Positions 53,730 to 63,717 of a DNA stretch of 64,000 bases are shown here, one piece after another. Made by a program: the position numbers and the translations under genes. The stretch is from Diadophis punctatus similis (Eukaryota; Chordata; Lepidosauria; Squamata; Dipsadidae): positions 12,752,498-12,816,497 of the forward strand of contig JALIGW010000021.1 of assembly GCA_023053685.1 (NCBI GenBank), in the 5' to 3' direction. Each line of letters starts with the position of its first letter. Position 1 is the stretch's first letter. A model generated the notes under the pieces. That model ran no database searches and was not told the DNA's origin. It was given only the letters and a program-made list of their open reading frames with translations.

Positions 53730-54485
53730 CAGTTAGTCCTTGACTTACAATCACAGTCGAGCCCAACATTTTTTTTTTAATCTAAGTTTTTTATTTTTAG
53801 ATATATTGTACGTAAGTATTGAATGCATGGACAGTGTGGCATCTGGGTATCACTAGTTTTGATACAATAGCAATAATAATATTAATAGTATTGGTTACAT
53901 TGATCACACTCATAAAATTATAATGATATTATAAGTATTATTTATTTATTTATTTATTGGTTCTTATATGCCGCCCTACTCCCGAGGGACTCAGGGCGGC
54001 GTACAGCAATATACAAGAACACTAGATAATAAACAGAGTTTATTCTATTAAAATTAGAGTTATTAACACATTCGTTTGCTCCACCCTTTATACAGTCCTT
54101 CATCATTTAGTTTGAGCCCAACATTTCTGTCACTGAGCGAGACATTTGTTAAGTGAGTTTTCTTGCCCCACTTTACGACTTTTCTTGCCACATTTATTTA
54201 TTTAGTGTTCATTTGTTAAGTGAATCACTGCAGGTGTTAAGTTACAATCACAATTGTGAACTGAACCTGGTTTCCTTGTGGACTTGGCTTGTCAGAAGGT
54301 CTCAAAAAGGGGATCATGTGATCCCGGGACACTCCGACTATCACAAGTAAGAGTCAGTTGCCAGGCATCTGAATTTTGATCAGGATGTTGGAATGGTTGT
54401 AAGTGTGAAAAATGGTCATGTCACTTTTTTCAGTACCGTTGTAACTGTGAACAGTCACTAAAAGAACAGTTGTAAGTTGAGATCT
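53730..54485 (+). mobile_element. Family A MITE split by a ~340-bp insertion
   Basis: AGTCCTTGACTTACAATCAC to GAGCCCAACATTT, insertion 53766-54108, then GAGCCCAACATTTCTGTCAC to GAACAGTTGTAAGTTGAGAT. GAGCCCAACATTT is duplicated at the insertion borders. The insert carries a minus-strand LINE tail (TTTATTGGTTCTTATATGCC, GACTCAGGGCGGCGTACAGC). Confidence 0.82.
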
Positions 54486-54487
54486 AC

Positions 54488-54868
54488 TAGTCCTCAACTT
54501 GCAACAGTTCATTTAGTGACCCTTCAAAGTTACAGCAGCACTGAAAAGTGACTTACGACCGTTTTTCAGAGTTACGACCTTTGCAGCATCCCCATGGTCA
54601 CGTGATGTTTGGCAACTGACTCATATTTATGACGGTTGCAGCGTCCCGGGGTCACATGATCCCCTTTTGTGACCTTCTGACAAGCCAAGTCAAACGGGGA
54701 AGCCAGATTCACTTAACAACCGGGTTAGTGACTTATCAATGGCAGTGATTCACTTAACAACTGTGGCAAGAAAGGTTCTAAAACAGGGCAAAATTCACTT
54801 GAACAAATGTTTCTCTTAACAACTGAAATTTTGGGCTCCGTTGTGGTCGTATGTCGAGGACTGCCTGT
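54488..54868 (-). mobile_element. Family A MITE, inverse orientation
   Basis: AGTCCTCAACTTGCAACAGT to GTCGTATGTCGAGGACTGCC. Abuts the previous copy tail-to-tail. Confidence 0.87.
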
Positions 54869-54913
54869 ATAATGCAGCGTGTATTTTGATCCACGTAACG
54901 ATGAAAATCTTAC

Positions 54914-54931
54914 CAGTGACTTTCTTCAAGG
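54914..54931 (-). CDS. SUGT1: Candidate SUGT1 18-nt microexon
   Basis: Acceptor TTAAATTTTTGTTTATAG and donor CACTG-GTAAGA flank CCTTGAAGAAAGTCACTG. In the running phase this adds exactly six residues (ALKKVT) between CEEALS and ASGSQAEM without changing frame. Mammalian SUGT1 lacks them, so it is either a lineage-specific cassette or chance. Both splice sites are better than the downstream exon's donor. Confidence 0.35.
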
Positions 54932-55104
54932 CTATAAACAAAAATTTAATTTTAATTAACTGAGCTTAAACTTGCTTTTTAAGTCATATGCAGAAAGCTC
55001 CTATTCTTGAAACTTGCCGTTGCAAAATTTGCAGAGGTGCAGAGAAAAAAAAAGACTTCAAAAATGCACTCCATTTGAAGAGCTAATCTCTCCCTTTTTT
55101 TCGA

Positions 55105-55765
55105 CCTTTAAAGAGACAGTCATTGAAGCCGCAGCTGTTCTTGTTGGGAATTTTTAGGGGAAAGATTAAAAAAGAAGATAGATATTTAATACTCCATATA
55201 ACTACCGCGGCCAGGATTGTTTACGCACAGAGCTGGAAATCTGATAACATCCCTACTTTCTCGATGGTTGTCAGAAAAATTTCAGAATGCAGAGAGGAGC
55301 AAACTAACAATGGAGATACATGATAAAGAAGATACGGACTTCTATGAAGCATGGGATAAATGGTATAAGTGGTTAAAACAAAATAAAATATCAAATTTTG
55401 TTATAAATCAGGTTTACTAATGAAGAAACTGTAAAGACTCTTGCTTCTTTACTTCCTATGTACTTCCTATGTAAGTAGATAGATATATATGTAAACAAAA
55501 CGGATGAAATAGTAGTTGAAAACAAAATAGGAGACTCAATCCCTCGACTATAGAACGATATAATGTAATAGTGATAGTCAAAACAAAAATAGCAATATTG
55601 TAAAGTGTAAATATTTAGGAAAATATTATGAAAAAGCTGTAAAAGAGATTTGTTGTTGTTACGTTTGTTTTCGTTTTATGTGTTTTTTGTATGTCTTTTT
55701 TATATGTTGTTTTTAAAGGAAAAAACCTAATAAAGACTATTTTTTAAAAAATAAAATAAAGATGC
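55105..55765 (+). mobile_element. L1 LINE ORF2 C-terminal remnant with A-rich tail
   Basis: Encodes GKIKKEDRYLILHITTAARI and VYAQSWKSDNIPTF, the LTTAARI-YAQKWKS-IPT signature of L1 ORF2 C-termini. After a frame change it encodes FYEAWDKWYKWLKQNK. Ends CTAATAAAGACTATTTTTTA and A-rich sequence. The only L1 piece I see. Confidence 0.8.
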
Positions 55766-56100
55766 AGTCATCGTTCATAGAGGTTAGGCAATAATATTTC
55801 TGACTGGTATGAAATTGAAAACAAGACATTAAAAAAAAGAAATCCATGCCTGTGTATGGATGCCAGAAGCAATGTTTTTTTTCCTCCTCTGTAAGATTGA
55901 GGGGCCAGCATAATTTGTGGACATTCCTTGCCTGCTCAAGTGAGGTAATCATGCACATCCAGAGCTTTCGTACTCTCTGAAGGCTGAATATGATGACAAA
56001 ATAGGGGTAAATCGTTCTTCTGCAATCCCTGTGGCGAGATTTCATAGAAACGGTTTCTCCGATGCTTTGCATGTTCTCAGAAGTACATTTTCAAAAACAG

Positions 56101-56345
56101 GCACAGGCAGTCCTCGACTTATGGCCACAATGGAGGCCAAAATTTCTGTTGCTAAGCGAGACAGTCGCTAGGCTGAGTTTTGCCCCATTTTACACCATTT
56201 CTGGCCACAATTCTTAAATAAATCACTGCAGTTCTTAAATTAAATCTTAACACGGTTGCTAAGTGAATCTGGCTTCCCCATGGATTTTGCTTGTCAGAAG
56301 GTCGCAAAAAGGGACGACGTAACCCCGGGACTTTGAAACCGTCAT
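56101..56345 (+). mobile_element. Family A MITE, right-truncated
   Basis: AGGCAGTCCTCGACTTATGG to AAGGTCGCAAAAAGGGACGA. Stops before the right terminus. Confidence 0.82.
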
Positions 56346-56361
56346 AACTAGCTAGCTAACA

Positions 56362-56442
56362 TCGATCTATCTCTCATCTCTCTCTCATCTCTATCTTTCT
56401 GTTTATCTCTGTCTATCATCTATCTCTCCATCCATCCATCCC
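56362..56442 (+). repeat. Degenerate (ATCT)n/(CATC)n
   Basis: ATCTATCTCTCATCTCTCTC followed by TCCATCCATCCATCC. Confidence 0.85.
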
Positions 56443-56567
56443 AATGTGTTTGGGGTCCCTGGCTCAAATTACATTAATTCTCCATTTTCAAGAAGTTTCC
56501 CAAAAGATTTATAAATCATTTTGAAAACAACATGGAGAAACACTCTACAGGGTCTGCTGAAGTCTCT

Positions 56568-56754
56568 TCACGCTCTCTGAGCTTGGTTGTTTCCTTGCAG
56601 AAGTCTCATGACCCAAACTAAGGAACATCATCAGTGCTAGTAATCTAGAAGCACTGATGATGTTCCCTAGTTGGGTAATGAAACGTCTGCAAGGAAACAA
56701 CCAAGCTCAGAAAGGACCCCACTCCTTTCTACAACTGATGATGTTCCCTAGACA
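56568..56754. mobile_element. Family G foldback element, split by an L3 LINE
   Basis: GAGCTTGGTTGTTTCCTTGC ... AACATCATCAGTGCTAGTAA and inverse AGCACTGATGATGTTCCCTA ... CAAGGAAACAACCAAGCTCA. A third GATGATGTTCCCTAG is cut by the LINE and resumes at 58040-58150 with ACCTAGTTGGGTCATCAAAT. Confidence 0.82.
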
Positions 56755-57950
56755 TTCTTCTAACTAAACTAAATCAGCTAGCGGTACCTGAACACACTTG
56801 TAAGTGGATCACAAGCTTCCTAAAAAACAGGAAGCAGCAGGTGAAGCTAGGCAGAATCACATCAGGTATCTGTACAATTAGCACAGGGGTCCCCCAAGGC
56901 TGTGTACTCTCACCACTTCTCTTCTCTCTATATACCAATGACTGCATCTCTAACGATCCATCTGCTGAACTACTGAAGTTTGCAGATGATACAACAGTGA
57001 TTGGTCTCATTCGAGACAACGATGAAACCGCATACAGATGGGAGGTTGAACAACTAGCCTCGTGGTGCGACCGGAACAATCGGGAACTGAACACACTCAA
57101 AACTGTAGAAATGGTGGTAGACTTTAGGAGAAACCCTCCCATTCTACCACCTCTTACAATACTAGACAACACAGATTCAACAGTAGAGACCTTCAAATTT
57201 CTAGGTTCCATCATATCTCAAGACCTAAAATGGTCATCTAACATCAAAAACATCATCAAAAAAGCACAACAAAGAATGTTCTTTCTGCGCCAACTCAGGA
57301 AGCTCAAACTTCCCAAGGAGCTGCTGATACAGTTCTACAGAGGAATCATTGAGTCTGTCATCTGCACCTCTATAACTGTCTGGTTTGGTTCTGCAACCCA
57401 ACAAGACAGACACAGACTTCAGAGGATAATCATAACTGCAGAAAAAACAATTACTACCAACCTGCCTTCCATTGAGGACCTGTATACTGCAGGAGTCAAA
57501 AAGAGGGCCGTGAAAATATTTACGGACCCTTCGCATCCTGGACATAAATTATTTCAACTCCTACCCTCAAAACGTCGCTATAGAGCACTGCACACCAAGA
57601 CAACTAGACACAAGAACAGTTTTTTCCCCGAATGCCATCACTCTGCTAAACAAATAATTCCCTCACCACTGTCAAACTATTCACTAAGGCTGCATTACTA
57701 TTACTATTAGTCTTCTCATCGTTCCTCTCACCCATCTCCTCCCACTTATGACTGTATGACTGTAACTCGTTGCTTGTATCCTTACGATTTATATTACTAT
57801 TGTTTCCTGATTGCTTATTTGTACCCTATGACAATCATTAAGTGTTGTACCTCATGATTCTTGACAAATGTATCTTTTCTTTTATGTACACTGAGAGCAT
57901 ATGCACCAAAGACAAATTCCTTGTGTGTCCAATCACACTTGGCCAATAAA
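56755..57950 (+). mobile_element. L3/CR1-like LINE, long intact C-terminal frame
   Basis: Frame 56841-57710 encodes [58 protein letters not shown] (FADD catalytic pair) and [22 protein letters not shown] thumb residues through [20 protein letters not shown]. The 3' UTR ends CTTGGCCAATAAAGAATTCT. 5'-truncated within the palm, so not autonomous. Lies sense-opposed to SUGT1 in an intron. Near-identical to 18786-20213. Confidence 0.95.
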
Positions 57951-58039
57951 GAATTCTATTCTATTCTATTCTATTCTATTCTATTCTATTCTATTCTATT
58001 CTATTCTATTCTATTCTATTCTATTCTATTCTATTCTAT
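57951..58039 (+). repeat. (ATTCT)n tail of the LINE
   Basis: About 17 perfect pentamers directly after AATAAAGA. Confidence 0.97.
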
Positions 58040-58296
58040 TTTACCTAGTTGGGTCATCAAATGCCTATAAGAAAAGAAACAAGCTCAGAGAGCACCAAGG
58101 ACCCCTGATGTTAACCCTTGAGCTACAAACATTCTCCTTTATTGGTACCTCTTCATGCTTTCAAATCAGGAACGATCTCACTTCCTATGAAAACCCTTCA
58201 AGGTAAAAAACCAAACTGTCTTAACAAACTTTCATGAATATGACTGACCTCTTTATCCACAACATGAAAGTTTAAGAGACTCAAAGTGGAGCTTAC

Positions 58297-58350
58297 CACT
58301 GAGGGCCTCTTCGCATCTTTTAATCCAGACGGGAAAGGTGGAATCAGCAC
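58297..58350 (-). CDS. SUGT1: SUGT1 exon after the TPR domain
   Basis: Acceptor TTTCTACCTGCAG, donor CTCAGTG-GTAAGC. Phase: two bases complete Ser, 17 codons, one base left. Encodes SADSTFPVWIKRCEEALS, matching family SADANFSVWIKRCQEAQN. The invariant VWIKRC closes the TPR module and leads into the variable region before CS. Confidence 0.95.
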
Positions 58351-58683
58351 CTGCAGGTAGAAAGAGGCAGAGTTAACAATGCCACGAGGTCGTCGGCCAA
58401 AACCATGATCATCTCTTATTTCTATTTTCTTCTATTCTGAAAGTTCTTCAGAACTTGAGACTCTGGCTTTTGCTCCTTAAAGAGAGATTTCTAGCGTTTT
58501 AATTTTGAAAAATTATGTTAAAAATAGGTAAAGGCGAAACGGGTGGCTCTCCATCACATCTGTGGATTCTTGACCATCATTAATATGAGAACAATGCGAA
58601 GCATTAGAAAAACTAGCCGAAACAATTCTTTAGAGTGCTGCCATTTCTCATGCATCGAGCAGTGACACAGATTGCTTCAAGAA

Positions 58684-58885
58684 TAGAATAGAATAAAAGA
58701 GTTGGAAGGGACCTTGGAGGTCTTCTAGTCCAACCCGCTGCTTAGGCAGGAAACCCTACACCACTTCAGACAAATGGTTATCCAACATCTTCTTAAAAAC
58801 ATCCAGTGTTGGAGCATTCACAACTTCTGGAGGCAACTTGTTCCACTGATTAATTGTTCTAACTGTCAGGAAATTTCTCCTTAAG
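58684..58885 (-). mobile_element. CR1 3' part
   Basis: GAATAGAATAAAAGAGTTGG and GGAGGTCTTCTAGTCCAACC, to TAATTGTTCTAACTGTCAGG. Confidence 0.88.
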
Positions 58886-59059
58886 AAAGGACGATTCACT
58901 TCTGGAGGCATCTATGCAGTATTTTTGGCAGCACCAGGCAAATATTTTGACACTATCTGCTGGCCTTTGATTTCTCAATCTCATCTACAACCACTGATCT
59001 TTTGGGATGATCTCCCATTCAAGTATGAATCTACTCAGCTTCCAGGCCTGGACAAAGTC

Positions 59060-59425
59060 AGCCAGATATGGATACGGATCATCATTCGACTACAATTGAG
59101 ACCAGAATTTCTGTTTGCTAAACAAGGTGGCTGGGCCAAGCTTTTACCACTTTCTTTGCTGCTGCTGTTAAGCGAATTGCTTCAGTTCTTAAGTGAATCC
59201 GGCTTCTCCTTGTTGGAAGCTCGTGGGGAAGGTCACAAATGGTGGCAAGATGACTCTGGGATGCAGCAACCATTGCAAATACCAAGTGCCCAAATTTTGA
59301 TCATGTAACCGCTGTGAATTTAATCCATAAATGTGAGGACTGGTCGTAAGTCAGTTTTCAGTACTGTTACAAGTTCAGTTACTAAAAAAAAAAACCAGTT
59401 GTAAATCAAGGGCTAATTGCTGCTT
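59060..59425. mobile_element. Family A MITE, strongly diverged
   Basis: CTGTTAAGCGAATTGCTTCA, TTAAGTGAATCCGGCTTCTC and AGTTACTAAAAAAA keep the order of family A, but the termini are eroded. Confidence 0.6.
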
Positions 59426-59507
59426 ACAAGTATCCAGATTTTCTTATATCAATTTAAAATATCAGTCAAGTATACCTCATGTGTATTCCAAAAACATCAT
59501 TTAATAG

Positions 59508-59690
59508 AATAGCAATAGCACTTAGACTTATATACCGCTCCATAGGGCTTTACAGCCCTCTCTAAGCAGTTTACAAAGGCAGCCTCATGCCCCCAACAAT
59601 CTGGATCTTCATTTTACCGACCTCAGAAGGATGGAAGGCTGAGTCAACCTTGAACCGGTCAGGATCAAATTCCTGGTAGTGGGAATGTTG
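59508..59690 (-). mobile_element. SINE1 copy
   Basis: AGCAATAGCACTTAGACTTA to GAGTCAACCTTGAACCGGTC; head missing. Confidence 0.87.
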
Positions 59691-59912
59691 TTTACAGCAA
59701 CAGCGCTTAGACTTATATACCGCTTCACGGTGCTTTGCAGCCCTCTCCAAGCGGTTTAGAGTCAGCATATTGCCCCCAACAATTTTGGTCCTCATTTTAT
59801 CCAACCTTGAGCTCGGTGAGATTCGAACTGCCAAATTGCAGTCAGCTGGCAGTCAGCAGAGCGAGCCTGCAGTACTGCGCTCTAACCACTGCGCCACCGT
59901 GTCTCTTCACAC
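59691..59912 (-). mobile_element. SINE1 copy, second of a direct pair
   Basis: AACAGCGCTTAGACTTATAT to GCAGTACTGCGCTCTAACCA and CTGCGCCACCGTG. Confidence 0.88.
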
Positions 59913-59914
59913 AA

Positions 59915-60132
59915 ACGTCTATGGAGATTCTCAGTCCTCCAGGTCATGGTTGTCCCAAAGGTGCTTTTTTCAAAAGGCAACTGGACTTCCTTGGTTTCTC
60001 TTTTGAAGACGTTTCGCTTCTCATCCAAGAAACTTCAGAGCTGAAGAAGCTTTTTGGAGGAGAAGCGAAACGTCTTCAAAGAAAAACCGGGAAGTTGAGT
60101 TGCCTCTTGAAAAAAAGCACCTTTAGAACACA
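59915..60132. mobile_element. Family B hairpin element, two arms
   Basis: TCTATGGAGATTCTCAGTCC, CCCAAAGGTGCTTTTTTCAA, then inverse GAAGCGAAACGTCTTCAAAG and AAAAAAGCACCTTTAG. Confidence 0.87.
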
Positions 60133-60189
60133 CACAAACTGCATCTATTCCCTTATATCATCACTCTAAGTTAATTTGGGGTTGGACCA

Positions 60190-60332
60190 ATTACAGGGGG
60201 TCTCCAAACTTGGCAACTTTTAAGACTTGCGTACTTCAACTCCCAGAATTCCCCAGCCAGCATGAAGAATTTTGGGAGTTGAAGTCCACAAGTCTTAAAA
60301 GCTGCCAAGTTTGGAGACGCCTGGACTAAAGT
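60190..60332. mobile_element. Family C palindromic element
   Basis: GGGTCTCCAAACTTGGCAAC to GCCAAGTTTGGAGACGCC. Central GAATTCCCCAGCCAGCATGA is asymmetric, one arm shortened. Confidence 0.85.
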
Positions 60333-61030
60333 AATAACAAAGCATCTTATCCAAATACCAGAAGACACAACAGAGACCACGATATGTAATGGCTGGGTTT
60401 AGCCATGAACTTATTCTGTCCCTGAAACGAAGTACCTGAAATCTAGGGCAGCCCCTAGAAATTTTACACTGGGGAAAATCAAGACCGGCTCAACATCTGC
60501 CAACTATTACAAAGACTTTGCATCTTCCTTTTTAAAAAAAACAATATTTGAACAAGAAACTCTGGCTTGTTTCTCTCCTAGTAAAGCAGAGCAGAAAACC
60601 ATGATCTGATCTCAGCTTTTGCTTCTTAGCTCTGCCTAAGAGACGGAAGTCGGAGTAGTTTTTACCTTACAGCAAGTCAGCGTGAAAGGAGCTTCAATTG
60701 TTGGTTTAGCTATTTCCACCGCAGAAAAAGAAAGTAATAATCAAGTGGCAGGTCACGGAACAGAGATCACTCGAAGGCTTTTTGCTCGGGGTAAACCAGA
60801 ATCCTTCACAATTTTGGCTTAGCGTAACAAATAAACGCAGCCACCGACAGATAAAATAGCAACAACTGACATTTTTATGAAGAGCGTTCTCTGCTGCAAA
60901 GGTCCGGCTCACAGAGAAAGACTAATTAATTTTCCAAGGTACTTAATCCTTTTGCAATTAAAATGTTTTTTTACCAAGGAAAAGAAGCAGCGAGGCGTTT
61001 CCAATGTGTGCCGCACAGGTTGCCTGAGTC
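60333..61030. other. Intron sequence; nothing recognised
   Basis: No exon or repeat recognised. Confidence 0.4.
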
Positions 61031-61432
61031 TTTGTAATGCATCCTCGACTTACGACTGCGATGGAGCCCAGACTTTCTGTCGTTAATTCATGGCAATTTT
61101 AAGTCGAGGATTTGACACGATGGGACCCAATTTTACCACATTTTTTGTGACGGTTGTTATGCAAATCAATGTATGTTCCTATGGCCATTTTTTGCTGCAA
61201 ACTGGCAAAAAAAATGGACATAAACTGCAGATATGTGATCACAGAACATTGCAACAACTCATACATTTGAGTCGGTTGCCAAGTGTCCAAAATGCAGTAA
61301 TGTGACAGCAGTGTCTGTGTTTGTGTGTAGCTACCAGAACTCCAAAACTGGTTCTTAAGTAGCTTTTGCAGCATCTGTTGTAACTCTGAACAATCACTAA
61401 GCAGCTAGTCATTAAGCAAGGACTACCTACAC
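61031..61432. mobile_element. Family A MITE, diverged
   Basis: CATCCTCGACTTACGACTGC and, at the right, TAGTCATTAAGCAAGGACTA. Interior GGTTGCCAAGTGTCCAAAAT. Confidence 0.65.
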
Positions 61433-61528
61433 GTGACTGTTACCACCTGAGTAGAATTACGCACCCATTTCCTATGAACTACTGTATGGCCTGTCTATCT
61501 TTTAAAATTCATGCACAAACATACTTAC

Positions 61529-61599
61529 TATCCTGTGTTTCTCCCTCAGTGAAAGATTTCAGGGCGGAATCATAATTTTTCATATAATATTCACCGATT
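61529..61599 (-). CDS. SUGT1: SUGT1 exon, last TPR repeat
   Basis: Acceptor TCTCTCCTTTAG, donor CAGGATA-GTAAGT. The first A completes Gly, 23 codons, one base left. Encodes IGEYYMKNYDSALKSFTEGE then TQD; family [23 protein letters not shown]. TPR consensus positions (Y, A, F) are kept. Confidence 0.95.
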
Positions 61600-61764
61600 C
61601 TAAAGGAGAGATAAAAAGAGAGCATGTCAGTAATTGTCTTTCAGTAACGCCCATGTTAACAAGAGTACCAAATCTTTGACTTTACGTAGCAGGAAGAAAG
61701 AACTAATGCCGAGATGGTCTCTTTGGGGTATCACGGCTCTGGATACAGCAAATCTTCCATTTAA

Positions 61765-62036
61765 TGCAAGGGTCGCCAACCTGTGGGTCGTGGCCCACTA
61801 CCGGTCGTATCTGCAGCTGGGCCATGTGAGTACACCTGCATAGCTCCACTCCCACGGGTGTCGCAGGGGCTTGCGGCCCCACCCGCGTAAATGTTGCAGA
61901 CGCTGGGTCTGGCGTGAGCAATGGGTACTCCTACGCAAGCACCTGTCCCTCCCACAAAACCATTCCCTCTCCCCCCCCCCATCGTCCCGTCCCCCCGCTC
62001 TGGGACATCAACCCGGAAAGGTTGGGGAGCTCTGAT
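61765..62036. mobile_element. MITE, GGGTCGCCAACCTGTGG type
   Basis: AGGGTCGCCAACCTGTGGGT to AAGGTTGGGGAGCTCTGATT inverted ends. CpG-rich interior with C-runs. Confidence 0.6.
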
Positions 62037-62134
62037 TTAATGGATTAACTAAGAAGGGGAAGAGGAATAGCCACTGAAGGCCAATAGGCTGTTTAACAGA
62101 GTTTTTCAAACTTTTCTCCCTTTGAAGACCTAGT

Positions 62135-62255
62135 TCTGTGACGGTGAACCTATGGCACGCGTGCCAGAGGTGGCATGCAGCGCCCTCTCTGATGGCACAC
62201 GAGCCGTCGCCTCAGTGATTCACTTAACAACGGTGGCAAGAAAGGTCATTCAAAA
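62135..62255. mobile_element. Family D and family A fragments
   Basis: GTGACGGTGAACCTATGGCA (D) to about 62205, then CAGTGATTCACTTAACAACG / GTGGCAAGAAAGGTC (A). Confidence 0.65.
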
Positions 62256-62444
62256 AAACAACAACTAACCAACTGCCGCTTATTATACAGGGTTGGATTC
62301 GGAAAAATTAGCTGACGAAGCAACTTGCATGAATGAAGTTGATCTATATTCGCACAAGCATACTCTTGGCACAAAGCCATTATCCTCACTAAATAGGAGA
62401 ATTAAGCACAATTGCACGTGGCCAGGGAAAAAAATGATACTTAC

Positions 62445-62514
62445 CCTTGCCTGAGAAAGGCTACAGCATTATTGGGCTCAAGTGATAAAGCCTTCTTTGC
62501 GTCAGCAACTGCAT
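62445..62514 (-). CDS. SUGT1: SUGT1 exon, TPR domain (most 5' in window)
   Basis: Acceptor TTTTTTTTGCAG, donor GGCAAGG-GTAAGT. A G from the previous exon plus AT gives Asp, then AVADAKKALSLEPNNAVAFL and RQG; family VAVADAKKSLELNPNNSTAM-LRKG. TPR repeats of SGT1 mediate oligomerisation and SKP1 binding. The N-terminal exons (first TPR units) must lie beyond the right edge; nothing from 62515 to 64000 continues the frame. Confidence 0.95.
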
Positions 62515-62706
62515 CTGCAAAAAAAAATTTTTTTTTAAATGCTGCATTTCTTTTATAACTGATTACACAGATGTGAAATGCCACAATCGCCACCTTGCCT
62601 CTATTAATTATTTTAATAGATCTATACCCATTTTTATTTTCCAGGCTTCAGGCAGGATGCGTAGCCCACTCCCCTTCCATTTTTCTCACAGCCACAACTT
62701 TCTGAG

Positions 62707-63359
62707 GTAGGTGCTGTGGTCGGCCAGCAGCCTGCGGAGCTGGCAGCAGAGTCGGACAGCGAGGAGGCTGGGGAGGAACATGGGCCAGGCCTGGAGTCTG
62801 GAGAAGGCTCTGTGTCGGAGGCAGAGATGGGGCCCGGGCCATCTGGGAGCTCTGTGCTGACTCCGGAGCCTCCAGAGGCTGATATGAGCAAGGCAGAGGA
62901 ACAGGGGGAGGCTGTTCCCAATGCGCGCATGCGCAGAGCTGCCAGAAGGCAAGAACAGTTAAGGAAGAAAAGGGCTACTTGGGAGTAAGGCTTGGAGATG
63001 ATTGGCCCCTCCCATAGGACATAAAAGTGGAGCACCGGATGTGCTCGTTGCAGGAAGCAACTTGGTTCAATTCTAGTCGGTGTAACTCAGCAGCTCCGTT
63101 CTGACTCCATGTTCTGTTTGGCCTTGCAAAGCTCCTTGCCAATTAGGTCTCTGGCAGCGTTTCAAGAGAGATAAAGGTTGGTGCTTATCAGCCTTCTTCC
63201 GAAAGACTCTGGCAGACTTCTGTTGGACTCATTAACATTGTTTGGGACTTATTTCGGCTGGGAATGAACAGAATTCACAGCCGTTGAAATAAAAAGAAGT
63301 TTTTTGGGGCTACGTTTGTGTTTTATGATTTATCACGAACCCTAGGACAGAACAGTAGG
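62707..63359 (+). mobile_element. Solo LTR, 643 bp, with 5-bp target duplication
   Basis: LTR 62712-63354 starts TGCTGTGGTCGGCC, ends GGACAGAACA, flanked by GTAGG on both sides. Regulatory layout of an LTR: TATA box CATAAAAGTGG near 63020 and polyadenylation signal AATAAA at 63288-63293. The U3 part carries an open frame (62716-62988) encoding an acidic peptide (AAESDSEEAGEEHGPG) ending MRRAARRQEQLRKKRATWE. Same termini as 182-540. No gag, pol or env nearby. Gypsy-like or endogenous-retroviral origin undecided. Confidence 0.9.
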
Positions 63360-63453
63360 CTGGGCTGAAAAGAAAGGAGACCGTCCTAAATCACACTGGA
63401 TTTCCATGAGCGAAAACAGACTTGAACACACACGTCTGCTTCTAGTCCCCATA

Positions 63454-63717
63454 ACTTAGTTCAGGGGTGTCAAATTCAATTTCATTGAGGGCCACATCAG
63501 GGCTATGGTTGATCTCTGGGGGGGGGGCTGGGCGGGTGTGGCCAGTTGGGTGGGCGTGGCCAGCTTGACGCCACTCTCCAAACTGCTGGCATGTTTCTTT
63601 CTTCGCACTGGGTAGACTGGGCCGAAGCGACGCAGGCCGGCCCCTTTCATTTTCCAGGCCGGCCCCACTGGCCGAATCCAACCACATTGCCTTGAGTTTG
63701 ACACCCCTGCCTTAGTT
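63454..63717. mobile_element. Family F MITE with 8-bp duplication
   Basis: Element 63462-63709: CAGGGGTGTCAAATTCAATT to CCTTGAGTTTGACACCCCTG. Flanks ACTTAGTT / CCTTAGTT (7 of 8). Interior GGGCGGGTGTGGCCAGTTGG. hAT-type. Confidence 0.88.

Noticed and set aside
60660..60715. SUGT1 exon candidate near TTACCTTACAGC
   Set aside because: The minus-strand sequence upstream of the apparent donor does not encode a SUGT1-like peptide, and exon phases at 61.5 and 58.3 kb already join.
62716..62988. Host protein-coding gene for an acidic 91-residue peptide
   Set aside because: It lies wholly within an LTR bounded by a target duplication and has related frames in two other LTR copies.
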